Source: a virus. From it: DNA of 37,934 bases. The notes beneath the pieces were generated by a model. It was not told where the DNA came from, ran no database searches, and saw nothing but the letters and a program-made list of their open reading frames with translations. Each line of letters starts with the position of its first letter. Positions within the stretch are counted from its first letter, which is position 1. The stretch is from the IMG/VR virus record IMGVR_UViG_3300014913_000033, positions 1 to 37,934 of that record, one strand, 5' to 3'. The position numbers and the translations under genes were made by a program. Shown here one piece after another: positions 14,815 to 22,947 of this stretch.

Positions 14815-15226
14815 AGTTTTAGACATTAACAATACGCCTGTTGACGTGGTGAAATGCTACCTGAAAGCATGGCAAGGGCGCGACCTTGTTCAGTTGCTTT
14901 TTTCTATGCAAGAGACTTTTAGACAGCAATACTCCGCTTTTAATGTTGCAACAATGTTTTTTAATAAGTCAAGACAGATCGAAAATTTCAAGGTGATTGA
15001 AGAGCAAATTCCCGAACGGAACACCGCGTCAGTCGTCCAAAGAGACGTACTTGTCGAGATCGAGTTCAAAGACATGGAGCCAGAAAAGTTTTTAGTTGTC
15101 GTAAACTGTGAGAAACAAGGCGAAAAGCCGAACGCACAAGGGCAAATGATCCCAGCCTATATTCCTTCGCCAAATGGTTTATGGGGTGTTTATCCGACAC
15201 ACACTTTCAGAAAGGTCAAGAAATGA
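14801..15226 (+). CDS. Hypothetical head-region protein
   Basis: A 141-residue protein between portal and MuF-like genes. The first half is helical (VDVVKCYLKAWQGRDLVQLL), the second strand-rich (RDVLVEIEFKDM, KFLVVVNCEKQG, GLWGVYPTHTFRKV). This helix-then-sheet shape recalls the NTF2/SnoaL-like cone fold, but that is shape only. GAGGAG precedes the ATG and the gene ends in an ATGA overlap, so it is co-translated with its head-assembly neighbours. Probably a minor head or assembly factor. Confidence 0.6.
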   Translation: MKKNKVLDINNTPVDVVKCYLKAWQGRDLVQLLFSMQETFRQQYSAFNVATMFFNKSRQIENFKVIEEQIPERNTASVVQRDVLVEIEFKDMEPEKFLVVVNCEKQGEKPNAQGQMIPAYIPSPNGLWGVYPTHTFRKVKK

Positions 15227-16185
15227 CAACCGAGCAGTTGATAAGCCTATTATCGAATTATACAGACGGGTTTTTGTCGAATAATATGGGGATTTTGAAA
15301 TCCTTCATCTTTGCGGAAATGCGAGAAATGGCATTTAACAGCAAGGGCAAACTCACAAACTCGTCAATTAACAAAAGATCGGTTAATAGGATTAATCAAC
15401 AAGTTCAAAATGTGAATAATTACAACTTCCTAGAGTTACAAGACCTAGTAAAAGAGTTCAAGTTGCTAATACAGACCAACGCCGATATGTTCAAAGAGCT
15501 TGGTTATGACGTTAATCTTTCAGCGATGCAGGATATTGAGTCAGTCCGTACTGTGCAGAGATGGGCGATGTCCGAACTTGGCGGAAAATCACAACTAATG
15601 ACAGACAAAATCAAATCAACTTTTCATAAGTCAATTTATGGCAATCAATCAACAAATAAACTAATCGAGTCAATTGGCGGAAAATGGGATAATAACGCCA
15701 ATTCTTACAAAGGAGGGTATCTTGCGAGCTATAAGTCTCATGCTTTCTCAATAGCAAACACAGGCTTAGCGATTGCAGACCGTAAAATATCGACTGCAAT
15801 GTCCGAACAGATGGGAATTGAATGGTATATGCCAACGGGACCAAAAGGCGAAAAGATTATAAGACCATTTTGCTATGCTGTGATGAATTACAAAAACCCC
15901 AATTCTAACGGCAAAATCCCCTATTCACAGAACGCTAAGAATTTTAGAGCTTGGTATGTAGGATTGAAAGAGCTTGAGAATGTTGACGGCTATATTCACT
16001 ACACAGTAATCAAAAAATTGAAAAACGAACAAAAGGGTATGAGCGATACGCTTAACACCTTTGGGGGTTGGAATTGCCGTCACCAACACACCCCAGCACG
16101 TTTCGCGATAAATCGTAAATTAATAGCGGAGTTTCCTGAACTACACAGCGAGTTCAAGGACGTGATGTACTCCGTTTCAGCTTAG
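15223..16185 (+). CDS. Minor head protein, MuF-like
   Basis: A 320-residue protein in the usual place of the MuF or SPP1 gp7 minor head protein, right after the portal. The N-terminal two thirds are helical. The C-terminal third contains the family-like signature: GPKGEKIIRPFCYAVM, then FGGWNCRHQHTPARF, with the Arg-x-x-Cys and the Cys-Arg-His group that mark MuF-type domains. Such proteins bind the portal inside the capsid and may be injected with the DNA. The ATG at 15223 (ATGA overlap) is preferred over the longer open frame from 15181, which shadows the upstream gene. Confidence 0.78.
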   Translation: MTTEQLISLLSNYTDGFLSNNMGILKSFIFAEMREMAFNSKGKLTNSSINKRSVNRINQQVQNVNNYNFLELQDLVKEFKLLIQTNADMFKELGYDVNLSAMQDIESVRTVQRWAMSELGGKSQLMTDKIKSTFHKSIYGNQSTNKLIESIGGKWDNNANSYKGGYLASYKSHAFSIANTGLAIADRKISTAMSEQMGIEWYMPTGPKGEKIIRPFCYAVMNYKNPNSNGKIPYSQNAKNFRAWYVGLKELENVDGYIHYTVIKKLKNEQKGMSDTLNTFGGWNCRHQHTPARFAINRKLIAEFPELHSEFKDVMYSVSA

Positions 16186-16218
16186 AGCGTGATGCTCAAT
16201 AGATAAAGGACGTAAACA

Positions 16219-16473
16219 ATGGCGAAGAAAAAGAAAGTTGTAGTCGGTAACAACATAACAGGCAAGAACAAGGCCGCTCAACTCAAGGCGATTGGCTACT
16301 ATGTTTTGATGCGTGGACAGAAGAAAGGTGGGCTCACTGAAAACAAAAAGTGGGCAATGGATAATAATAAACGCCTTATGCGTGAAAAATACCAGATGAA
16401 GAAAAGTGGCAAGGAATCCAGAGTCCATAGAAGTAAGAAAACTGGTAACTTGACAGCTTACGCAAAAGGCTAG
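16219..16473 (+). CDS. Small very basic head-region protein
   Basis: An 84-residue, Lys/Arg-rich protein (starts MAKKKKVVVGNN; later ENKKWAMDNNKRLMREKYQMKK and VHRSKKTGN). AAGGA stands 8 nt before the ATG. Strong positive charge and location just upstream of scaffold and capsid genes suggest DNA or scaffold contact inside the prohead, but no homologue comes to mind. Its TAG stop shows that TAG is a normal stop in this phage. Confidence 0.6.
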   Translation: MAKKKKVVVGNNITGKNKAAQLKAIGYYVLMRGQKKGGLTENKKWAMDNNKRLMREKYQMKKSGKESRVHRSKKTGNLTAYAKG

Positions 16474-16520
16474 AGACTAACGATAAATGAACCAAAACCA
16501 CCAAGTAAAAGGAGGCCGTG

Positions 16521-17468
16521 ATGGCAAACTTTGACCCAGCCAAACTAGACGAATTTCTTAACGGAATTTCAGACGAAGATCGAGCAACAGCAAGAGACTT
16601 GCTTTCAGACCCTAAAAAAATAGGGAATTACATCACTGCACACAAAAAAGCGAACAATGAAGCGATGGTCTCAAGGCAAAGCATGAAGGCTCTTATGAAA
16701 GCCACAGGAGTCGAACTCACATCAGAAGAACAGCAAGAAGTTGCGTCACATATTGACAACATCTTCCCTGATGGTGAATTTGATCCAGACGCTTGGACAG
16801 ATGTTTTGAACGAATTTGGAGCGGTTGACTTGGTGAATAGTGGTGAAATGACACCAGAAGAGCTTGGACTTATCCAAGACCCAGAGACAGGCGAGATGTC
16901 TGTCGATTTAGACGATGGCGAAACATATTTGGACGACAACGGCGATTTGGTTGATGGAAACGGTTACTACGTGGACGATGACGGCAATCACACAGATAGC
17001 CCTATGAACATTGAAGATGTTGAAAAAGGCGGTTCTCAACGGTTCCACAATGAGCAATTGAAAAAACTAGAACAAAGACAGGCTGAACTCGACCAAAGAG
17101 AGCAAGCAATGGCCCTCGAACAAAAACTCATCAGACATGGGGTTGATCCCGAATCTGTGAGCGACTTCGCCAAAATCTACCCAGCATTCAAAACCGATGA
17201 TGGTTCTGAAGCTACAAGCGAACAAATGACACAGCATTTTCAGGCCTTGAAAAGCAATCCAAAATATGGTGGTTTCTTCTCAAATAATATTGGGCAGAGC
17301 ATATTGCCAAGCGGTGGTCGAATGGGTGTAAGCGGTGACGCAAACGCCGAGACTTATGCAAGGGCAAAAGCAAGTGGAAACATTCAAGAAATGCTGAAAG
17401 TAAACAAAAAATATTCTGTTACCGATAACCAAGGAAATGATGTTCCAGTTATCCCGACAGAACAATAA
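16521..17468 (+). CDS. Capsid scaffolding protein (putative)
   Basis: A 315-residue, acidic, mainly helical protein directly before the capsid gene, where scaffolds are normally encoded. The helix-forming middle (FHNEQLKKLEQRQAELDQRE, about residues 175-200) is a clear coiled coil. Between residues about 125 and 160 lies an Asp/Gly/Asn-rich stretch (DLDDGETYLDDNGDLVDGNG and the like) that could bind divalent metal or act as a flexible acidic linker. The GGAGG at 16511-16515 fits the ATG at 16521 better than the in-frame GTG at 16518. The last part contains Gly-rich and basic segments possibly contacting the capsid protein. Confidence 0.75.
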   Translation: MANFDPAKLDEFLNGISDEDRATARDLLSDPKKIGNYITAHKKANNEAMVSRQSMKALMKATGVELTSEEQQEVASHIDNIFPDGEFDPDAWTDVLNEFGAVDLVNSGEMTPEELGLIQDPETGEMSVDLDDGETYLDDNGDLVDGNGYYVDDDGNHTDSPMNIEDVEKGGSQRFHNEQLKKLEQRQAELDQREQAMALEQKLIRHGVDPESVSDFAKIYPAFKTDDGSEATSEQMTQHFQALKSNPKYGGFFSNNIGQSILPSGGRMGVSGDANAETYARAKASGNIQEMLKVNKKYSVTDNQGNDVPVIPTEQ

Positions 17469-17480
17469 AAGGAAAAAAAT

Positions 17481-18677
17481 ATGAGTGTACTTCCAAATCC
17501 CATTCATTTTGACGCATTGAGCAACGTTGTCAGAGACTTAGGAGATGAATTTTCAGCGATTCTCTCAAGTCAAACTGATTTCTTGAGCTTGATCGGCGAA
17601 GTGGACAGAAAAGACTTCAGGAAAGACGGCAAACTCGAATGGCTCGAAGACGTTGAAGTCCCAGAACAAGACACCTTGAACAATGGTGGTGCTGTCTTAG
17701 CGGCAGATACGACCTTTGTAGTTAGTAACGTGACTTATTTCCAAGTTGGCATGGTTGTGAAATTCCGTGACGAAGAAGAAACAATGCTTGTCACGGCTAT
17801 CAACACAGGCACATCGACACTTACGGTGACTCGTGCTTTCAATGGGTTACCAGCCCCAACGACTGTCGCCGATTCATCGGTCATTATGGTCGTCAATAGA
17901 GCCGTTGCCGAGTACAATAGAGCAAATCTCAATTCTGGGGTTGAACCTACTGTCGAATATAACTATTGGGAAACATTCAGAGAGGACATTGCGTTCTCGA
18001 AAATGGTTGCCGATGCCAAGCAGTACGGTTTTGACGGTAAAGATGCCTTTATCGGTTATCAACTGGAAAGATTCATGCGAAAAATCCGTGCAAGGCTCGC
18101 AAGGTCTGTTATTTGGGGCGAAAGAAACGTAGGCGGCGCAGGTGTTCCTAGTCGTATGCGTGGAGTTTATACTGCATTGAGACAGGCAGGCACAAACAAG
18201 AGCGATGCTGGCGGAGCCGCTATCACTGCGACAATGCTTAATAATTTGCTCGCTTCCATCTTTGATGATGATCAAGCGTCAATGAAAAATATTGTTCTCT
18301 ATACGAACCCTATCATCGCAAGGACAATGGCAAGTTTCAATGTTGCTGTTGCCAATAGAATGGAAACCGTTGGCTTTGACTCCAAAATCGCTTCTGGTGC
18401 GACATCTGTCACATTGTTCCATTCAGACCTTGAAGCGACTGGAATGCCGAAGCTCATTGTCGATACAACAGCCCCAGCTGGTGCTTTGATGGCTCTCAAT
18501 ACTGACAAAATCAAGATTGCCTATGGTCCAGATGGCAGATTGCAACAGTGGGATAGCAAGCCAAAGGACGCACGTCCACAAGCTCGCCAAATCGCCGTAG
18601 CGATGGACGCTTCTCTCATTATGAAGGATCACAAGCAGTCTCACGGTTTAATCTATAACGCAAAGAAGGTGATGTAA
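17481..18677 (+). CDS. Major capsid protein (DUF5309 / SU10-like)
   Basis: The shell protein, 398 residues. It looks like the DUF5309 (phage SU10-type) HK97-fold capsid family. The N-terminus contains DALSNVVRDLGDEFSAILSS. An inserted beta-domain runs over about residues 70-140 with the recurrent GTSTLTVTRAFNGLPAPTTV segment. Helical and core regions follow (QLERFMRKIRARLARSVIWG, RMRGVYTAL, NNLLASIFDDDQA), and a C-terminal strand region ends with HSHGLIYN-type residues (SHGLIYNAKKVM). Position after the scaffold and before a decoration protein fits. AAAGGA precedes the ATG. The TAATG junction couples it to the next gene. Confidence 0.88.
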   Translation: MSVLPNPIHFDALSNVVRDLGDEFSAILSSQTDFLSLIGEVDRKDFRKDGKLEWLEDVEVPEQDTLNNGGAVLAADTTFVVSNVTYFQVGMVVKFRDEEETMLVTAINTGTSTLTVTRAFNGLPAPTTVADSSVIMVVNRAVAEYNRANLNSGVEPTVEYNYWETFREDIAFSKMVADAKQYGFDGKDAFIGYQLERFMRKIRARLARSVIWGERNVGGAGVPSRMRGVYTALRQAGTNKSDAGGAAITATMLNNLLASIFDDDQASMKNIVLYTNPIIARTMASFNVAVANRMETVGFDSKIASGATSVTLFHSDLEATGMPKLIVDTTAPAGALMALNTDKIKIAYGPDGRLQQWDSKPKDARPQARQIAVAMDASLIMKDHKQSHGLIYNAKKVM

Positions 18678-19114
18678 TGTCTGGTTTTTTCAACGATGCA
18701 CAGGCTATTGTCGCTGGTATGTCAAATGTCACTGGTGTTCATGTCACTGGTTTTGACGCAACTGCACAGAGACCGCTCTTTGTAACCCCACCGCTCACGG
18801 CTGGGGTTAAAGGCATTGAGATCGTGGATATTGTCATCTTGTCTGACACAAGCACGACAGGAAGCGACGGTTCAAACAACTACGCTTTTCAAGTCAAGGA
18901 TAAGACCAATACCAAAGACCTTCTCGCAACCGCTGTCAATACAAATGGCAATGAGTTGACCGCTGACACCGCTTTCCACATCACGCCCGACCAAGAAAAT
19001 ATCAATCTTGGTGTTGATACTGTCCTTGAGCTTGATATAACTGAAACTGGCACGGCTACCAAATTGGCAGATGCCGAGATTGCCGCTTTCGTCATCTGGA
19101 AATTCGAGGTATAA
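18677..19114 (+). CDS. Head decoration or capsid-associated protein (putative)
   Basis: A 145-residue protein translated from a TAATG overlap with the capsid gene. It is almost all beta-type sequence with many Thr, Ser, Asp and Gly (TGVHVTGFDATAQRPLFVTP, KGIEIVDIVILSDTSTTG, VDTVLELDITETGTATKL), as expected of a small surface protein that stabilises the shell. No diagnostic motif; the call comes from position, size and composition. A virion head fibre is an alternative. Confidence 0.55.
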   Translation: MSGFFNDAQAIVAGMSNVTGVHVTGFDATAQRPLFVTPPLTAGVKGIEIVDIVILSDTSTTGSDGSNNYAFQVKDKTNTKDLLATAVNTNGNELTADTAFHITPDQENINLGVDTVLELDITETGTATKLADAEIAAFVIWKFEV

Positions 19115-19437
19115 TGGCAAAGAAAACTTATTACGCAAGAGACCCACAACATCACATCGACACAGGCGAGATTAAAATCACCTTCGATAACGGTGTTTAT
19201 ACGACTGGCGACCCAAAGGAGCAAAAACTCCTTGACGCAAACGATTATATTGACTCAAAACCGTTCCCAGTAACAGTTGCCAATATCTCAAAGGCACAAG
19301 CCTTGAAAGCACTTGAGCAAAACTCAAGGCTCTCGATTGAGAACAAGGAAGCGAAAGCCGACCTTGAGACAGCAAGGAAAGCCAATATCCTTCTCAATGA
19401 AAGGATCGCAGAGCTTGAGAAAGGTGGTGCGAAATGA
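19114..19437 (+). CDS. Hypothetical head-region protein with C-terminal coiled coil
   Basis: A 107-residue protein, start in a TAATG overlap. Residues 1-55 look like a small beta domain (EIKITFDNGVYTTGDPKEQK, then YIDSKPFPVTV). Residues about 58-104 form a predicted coiled coil (ALEQNSRLSIENKEAKADLE, ARKANILLNERIAELEKGG). I recall small phage proteins with this SxxFxVx middle near the capsid gene, but have no function for them. It ends in an ATGA overlap with the signal-peptide protein. Confidence 0.6.
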   Translation: MAKKTYYARDPQHHIDTGEIKITFDNGVYTTGDPKEQKLLDANDYIDSKPFPVTVANISKAQALKALEQNSRLSIENKEAKADLETARKANILLNERIAELEKGGAK

Positions 19438-19931
19438 AGTTGAAATTCGTTGCCTTACTGTTGATACTTGTTGTCTCAAGCGTATCAATGGCACAAGTAG
19501 CATTGACGTACTGGCACGGTCTTAAAACCGATTCGCTTTATGTCACTGGCGGTGCGACTCTTGACGGGCCTATCGAGTTCACGTCTGATTCAATTTATTT
19601 TGATTCAGCATGGCGGACAACTTGGGGGAGTTCATCAATAGCTACCTTTGACACTATTACAGCAACAAAGGCTAATATTACAACTATTACAAATACTCAA
19701 TTAACAGGATCGTATATTATTTGTGATTCAATCTCAATAGATACTAAGATTACCGGTGGTAGATTACAAATTGATCCCGACATAACAGTTAATGGTTCGA
19801 GTACTATTGATGGTGGTCTAGATGTTGGCAGTTCAGGTGGTTTTGTGATAGTAGCTATACACTCGATTGGCTCTTTTATTGCAATTATTACAGCAACAGA
19901 CACGTTCTGGGTTTATCCCGACTCGACCTAA
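19434..19931 (+). CDS. Exported protein with Sec signal peptide, encoded in the head operon
   Basis: A 165-residue protein starting with a textbook signal peptide: basic MKLK, hydrophobic FVALLLILVVSSVS and a likely cleavage site SMA/Q at about residue 20. The rest is Thr/Ser/Asp/Ile-rich and strand-like (TDSLYVTGGATLDGPIEF, SDSIYFDS, then repetitive NITTITNT, GSYIICDSISID), suggesting a small beta-solenoid or adhesin-like body. Its style matches the large exported fibre protein on the minus strand. Virion proteins normally lack signal peptides, so this may be a surface or periplasmic protein made during infection. It overlaps the upstream stop (ATGA), so it is co-expressed with head genes. 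Confidence 0.7.
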   Translation: MKLKFVALLLILVVSSVSMAQVALTYWHGLKTDSLYVTGGATLDGPIEFTSDSIYFDSAWRTTWGSSSIATFDTITATKANITTITNTQLTGSYIICDSISIDTKITGGRLQIDPDITVNGSSTIDGGLDVGSSGGFVIVAIHSIGSFIAIITATDTFWVYPDST

Positions 19932-19960
19932 CAAATATAACACTTCAAAGAAGGTAACAA

Positions 19961-20683
19961 ATGACACCACCAACATTGACAGCCGATAGTACTAATAACG
20001 ATCTCGCTCATAATATCGAGATTACTTTCACAGATGACGCTACTTGGCGAAGTGCAATCACAAATATCACCATTAACGGTGAAGATTGCGAAGCGAACTC
20101 GTTCAAGACTGACGAAGCTGGAAAAGTTACTATTCAATGGCGGAATTTTGAGCGTGCTAGTACTCATGCAATTGCGATAATTGCCACAGGGTATGATGAC
20201 GCTGAGATCAATCAAGTTGTCACTGTTGCCAAATGGCGTGATTTGACCTTCTTTGAAGTGTCTGAAAATCCTTCCTTTCCTGTTTCTGTTGACGACATTG
20301 GAGACCGTGAACCGTTTTGGGGCGACTTGGATAGAAAAGGCACTATTCACAATAAGATAAGAACAGATTTGAGTCAAATGATTCGTACTTTTTGGGCTAG
20401 TTGGGAAAAGACTATTCGCGAAGGGCAATCTGACGACTCTTTCAACTGTTTGAACTATATCAAAAACCCTAGAAGTCTTAAACCTGTGTTTTTGTTTTAT
20501 GCTATGCACCGTCTTTGCTTGGCTCAATTTCAAAGCGAAGAAGATGGGTATTTTCATAAAAACAAAACCTACTATAAACAGTACCTAGACGCAAAATCGG
20601 CGGTTTTCCCTACTCTTGAATTTGAAACGCCTGTGACTAACTATTGCGACAACGAAAGACATACTCCGAGGTTTGTGAGATAA
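19961..20683 (+). CDS. Head-tail connector protein with N-terminal Ig-like (DUF1533-type) domain
   Basis: A 240-residue protein of two parts. Residues 1-88 (start MTPPTLTADSTNNDLAHNIE, then ITFTDDATWRSAITNITING and IAIIATGYDDAEINQVVTV) closely resemble DUF1533-type beta-sandwich modules known from bacterial surface proteins. Residues about 95-240 are helical (KGTIHNKIRTDLSQMIRTFW, LKPVFLFYAMHRLCLAQFQS) and look like a head-completion/connector protein, which fits the position between capsid and tail genes. The Ig-like part could decorate the virion neck. An AAGG stands just before the ATG and the gene ends in a TAATG overlap. Confidence 0.65.
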   Translation: MTPPTLTADSTNNDLAHNIEITFTDDATWRSAITNITINGEDCEANSFKTDEAGKVTIQWRNFERASTHAIAIIATGYDDAEINQVVTVAKWRDLTFFEVSENPSFPVSVDDIGDREPFWGDLDRKGTIHNKIRTDLSQMIRTFWASWEKTIREGQSDDSFNCLNYIKNPRSLKPVFLFYAMHRLCLAQFQSEEDGYFHKNKTYYKQYLDAKSAVFPTLEFETPVTNYCDNERHTPRFVR

Positions 20684-21291
20684 TGTCAAACACCGAGCTA
20701 AAAAGCAACTTCGACCCAGTGATGAACCGATTACAAGCACTGGCAAGTTTAGACCCTGTACAAAAGCGCAGAATTACTTACGCTATGGGGTTAGTAGCTC
20801 AAGAGCAAGTCAAAGACCGAGTTAAAAGGGGCGTTTCTACCAATGGACAGAAGTTTCAAGGTTACTCAAGAACTCCTGCCTATTTCTCAAAAAAAAGAGG
20901 GGTAGCACAGAAGCTTAATCCACCTTGGGGAAAAGAGTTTGCTGGCAAAAGGCGTAAGAGATTTGCGTCTGGCGAGAAAAAAGGAAAGCTCCATCGGTCA
21001 AGGTATTTGCCAAAGGGTTATTTTGAGTTTAGGCAAGTGACAGGGCGAAACACTGATAGCAATCGTCTTATATTCACTGGTAAAATGATGAATAATCTAA
21101 AAGTTGACGCTTACGGCAAAGACGGCGCTGTCTTACATTTTCCTAGAAAGCAAGAGAACTCAAAGGCAATGGGAAACCAAGAGAAATATAAATTCTTTCT
21201 TCACAATTCGCGTGATCGAGATGAACAGGCGAAAGAAGGACGACTTGAAATGGAATATATTATGAAACAGGAAGGATTTAAGAAAACATGA
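20683..21291 (+). CDS. Head-tail joining / virion morphogenesis protein (putative)
   Basis: A 202-residue basic protein whose middle is rich in Arg, Lys, Tyr and Gly (RVKRGVSTNGQKFQGYSRTP, KGYFEFRQVTGRNTDSNRLI). The arrangement of an N-terminal helix, a basic loop and a FTGKMMNNLKV-type C-terminal segment recalls HK97 gp10 or Mu gpG-like tail-completion proteins. The ATG at 20683 in the TAATG overlap is the start; the upstream extension shadows the previous gene. It ends in ATGA with the tail-terminator candidate, the normal order for these neck genes. Confidence 0.6.
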   Translation: MSNTELKSNFDPVMNRLQALASLDPVQKRRITYAMGLVAQEQVKDRVKRGVSTNGQKFQGYSRTPAYFSKKRGVAQKLNPPWGKEFAGKRRKRFASGEKKGKLHRSRYLPKGYFEFRQVTGRNTDSNRLIFTGKMMNNLKVDAYGKDGAVLHFPRKQENSKAMGNQEKYKFFLHNSRDRDEQAKEGRLEMEYIMKQEGFKKT

Positions 21292-21815
21292 CCCTAGCAA
21301 CATATACGGTACATAATCGAATACGGCGAGAACTGGCGACAGTACTCGAAAGCCTAGTCAATGATAGTGGTGAAATCTTGGTTTTCCAAGGTCACACAAT
21401 CGCAATAGGCGCGCCGTTGTTCAGGCACGTATCGACAGGACGCTTGCACAAGTCCGAGATAAAACCCGATAACTACCCTTTGGCTTATCTTCAAACGGCT
21501 GGAACGGTTTTGACAGGCCATAACAACCGTCCATTGAGTCAAACAAGGGGGATAAGGTGTTTTATTCTCATGCAGAAAGCTACTAACAACTTGACTGACA
21601 ACGCAACAATCGAAGATACCCTTGACTATTACAGGGCAAGAGTTCTGAGAGAGTTCAGGTCCAATAATCGAGATTGGGGCAATGTGCGAATAAGTCTGAC
21701 GGCGACAGGGGCTGACGATGCTGAAACTAGCGAATGGTTAAATCGAGAATTTCAACACCCGATTTATTCCACTGTGGTCGATGCGACCTTCCTTTTGCCA
21801 AGCGGTAACTTGTGA
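21288..21815 (+). CDS. Tail terminator protein (putative)
   Basis: A 175-residue alpha/beta protein directly after the head-tail joining gene and before the tail tube, where tail terminators lie. It starts with a helix (TYTVHNRIRRELATVLESLV), followed by GRLHKSEIKPDNYPLAYLQT, strands around RGIRCFILMQK and a helix with TIEDTLDYYRARVLREFRS, ending in a strand (STVVDATFLLPSG). The alternating strand-helix layout fits the gpU-like fold. No sequence signature proves it. Confidence 0.55.
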   Translation: MTLATYTVHNRIRRELATVLESLVNDSGEILVFQGHTIAIGAPLFRHVSTGRLHKSEIKPDNYPLAYLQTAGTVLTGHNNRPLSQTRGIRCFILMQKATNNLTDNATIEDTLDYYRARVLREFRSNNRDWGNVRISLTATGADDAETSEWLNREFQHPIYSTVVDATFLLPSGNL

Positions 21816-22048
21816 TGAATTGTAAAACTTGTAAAATTGGAAGTGAAATGAAAAGAATATTGTTTAAGATAGATATTCCTTCAAAAGGGATAAAAGCTGG
21901 CGAAATCCATAATCTCAATGTGACAACACAGAGAATTATTGACTCGCTGAAAAGTGGAAATTACTTTCTTGGCAACCCACAAGAAGTAAAAACACAAAAA
22001 GAGAAATTTCTCTCAAAAAGCAAAGTAAAATCAACAGGAGGTAAATAA
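21815..22048 (+). CDS. Small hypothetical tail-region protein
   Basis: A 77-residue basic protein. I use the ATG that overlaps the previous stop (TGATG). An in-frame ATG at 21848 with GGAA 5 nt before it is a serious alternative and would remove a CKTC-containing leader. The shared part (MKRILFKIDIPSKGIKAGEI, SLKSGNYFLGNPQEV) has a short strand-turn-strand start and a Lys-rich tail ending in KSTGGK. It could be a small neck or tail-assembly factor. It ends in TAATG with the tube gene. Confidence 0.5.
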   Translation: MNCKTCKIGSEMKRILFKIDIPSKGIKAGEIHNLNVTTQRIIDSLKSGNYFLGNPQEVKTQKEKFLSKSKVKSTGGK

Positions 22049-22947
22049 TGGGAATGTTACCTTTAAGCGTATTATTTGGAGCGTCTGGCGGTGCTACAAC
22101 TTACGACACAGCCAACACTGGAGCCGTTACTTCGATGTTTACCAACTCTCACGCCGTTGGTATTATTCAAGATAAGGGCTTTTTGATGACTCGTGGTAGT
22201 GTGAACACACAACTCGCAGCCGATGACACAATCGTAAGCCGAAAAGTTCAGCTTCAAATGGGCTGTCTAGGCGATAACTATCAAATCAAATTCACCACCG
22301 AAGTCGATGAACTCAAACGCCGTTGTGGTACAGGCTCAAGAGCTTTGAACAAGGGCGGAGCTTGGAAATTCTCGGCGGAAGATGTCGAGATTAATCCACT
22401 TATGCTTGCGATGATGACAGGGCTAACTGCCTTTGTACCTTCAAAGCATTCAGGCGGTATGTTAATCGAGGTCACAGAATCCTTGGTCGTTACATCAGAC
22501 GCTTTGCCTGCCTTGGCTAACGATGCCGATTGGATTGACAGTGTAAAAGTTGTTAGTTCTGGGGCTGGTTTGCACGAGGTTTTTACCCTTGCAGATAATA
22601 CCGAGTTCAAATATACAGCTAGTTCAAAGGTAATTTCTTTCTTTGCATCAGCCTATGCTGACGGTGCAATTATTGAGGTTACTTATCTCTATCGGGATAG
22701 TACAGACACGGCTGGTATTGTGCTTGCTGACGATGGTTCACATTTCCCTTCGCAAATGTCCGCCGTTGTTAGTTTCTTGGCTGTTGACGATGATAATAAC
22801 GCCGTGGGTCGTATCATTGCGGAAATTCCTGCAATGAGAAACACCTCGGAAATCGCAATCGGTGGGGCTAACCAAGAGCTTTCTAAGGTCTCGCAAGATT
22901 ATGTTATTGACGGAATTCCTGTCTTTCATTGGCAAGAATTTGCATAA
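22048..22947 (+). CDS. Major tail tube protein (putative)
   Basis: A 299-residue, mostly beta protein preceded by the strongest ribosome binding site of the tail module (AGGAGG, 7 nt before ATG), as expected for a protein made in hundreds of copies. It contains RKVQLQMGCLGDNYQIKFTT, AEDVEINPLMLAMMTGLTAF and a C-terminal strand region GRIIAEIPAMRNTSEIAIGG. An added Thr/Ser-rich middle with VTYLYRDSTDTAGIVLADDG may be a surface domain. Position immediately before the frameshifted chaperone pair and tape measure is the usual place of the tube gene. Confidence 0.75.
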   Translation: MGMLPLSVLFGASGGATTYDTANTGAVTSMFTNSHAVGIIQDKGFLMTRGSVNTQLAADDTIVSRKVQLQMGCLGDNYQIKFTTEVDELKRRCGTGSRALNKGGAWKFSAEDVEINPLMLAMMTGLTAFVPSKHSGGMLIEVTESLVVTSDALPALANDADWIDSVKVVSSGAGLHEVFTLADNTEFKYTASSKVISFFASAYADGAIIEVTYLYRDSTDTAGIVLADDGSHFPSQMSAVVSFLAVDDDNNAVGRIIAEIPAMRNTSEIAIGGANQELSKVSQDYVIDGIPVFHWQEFA

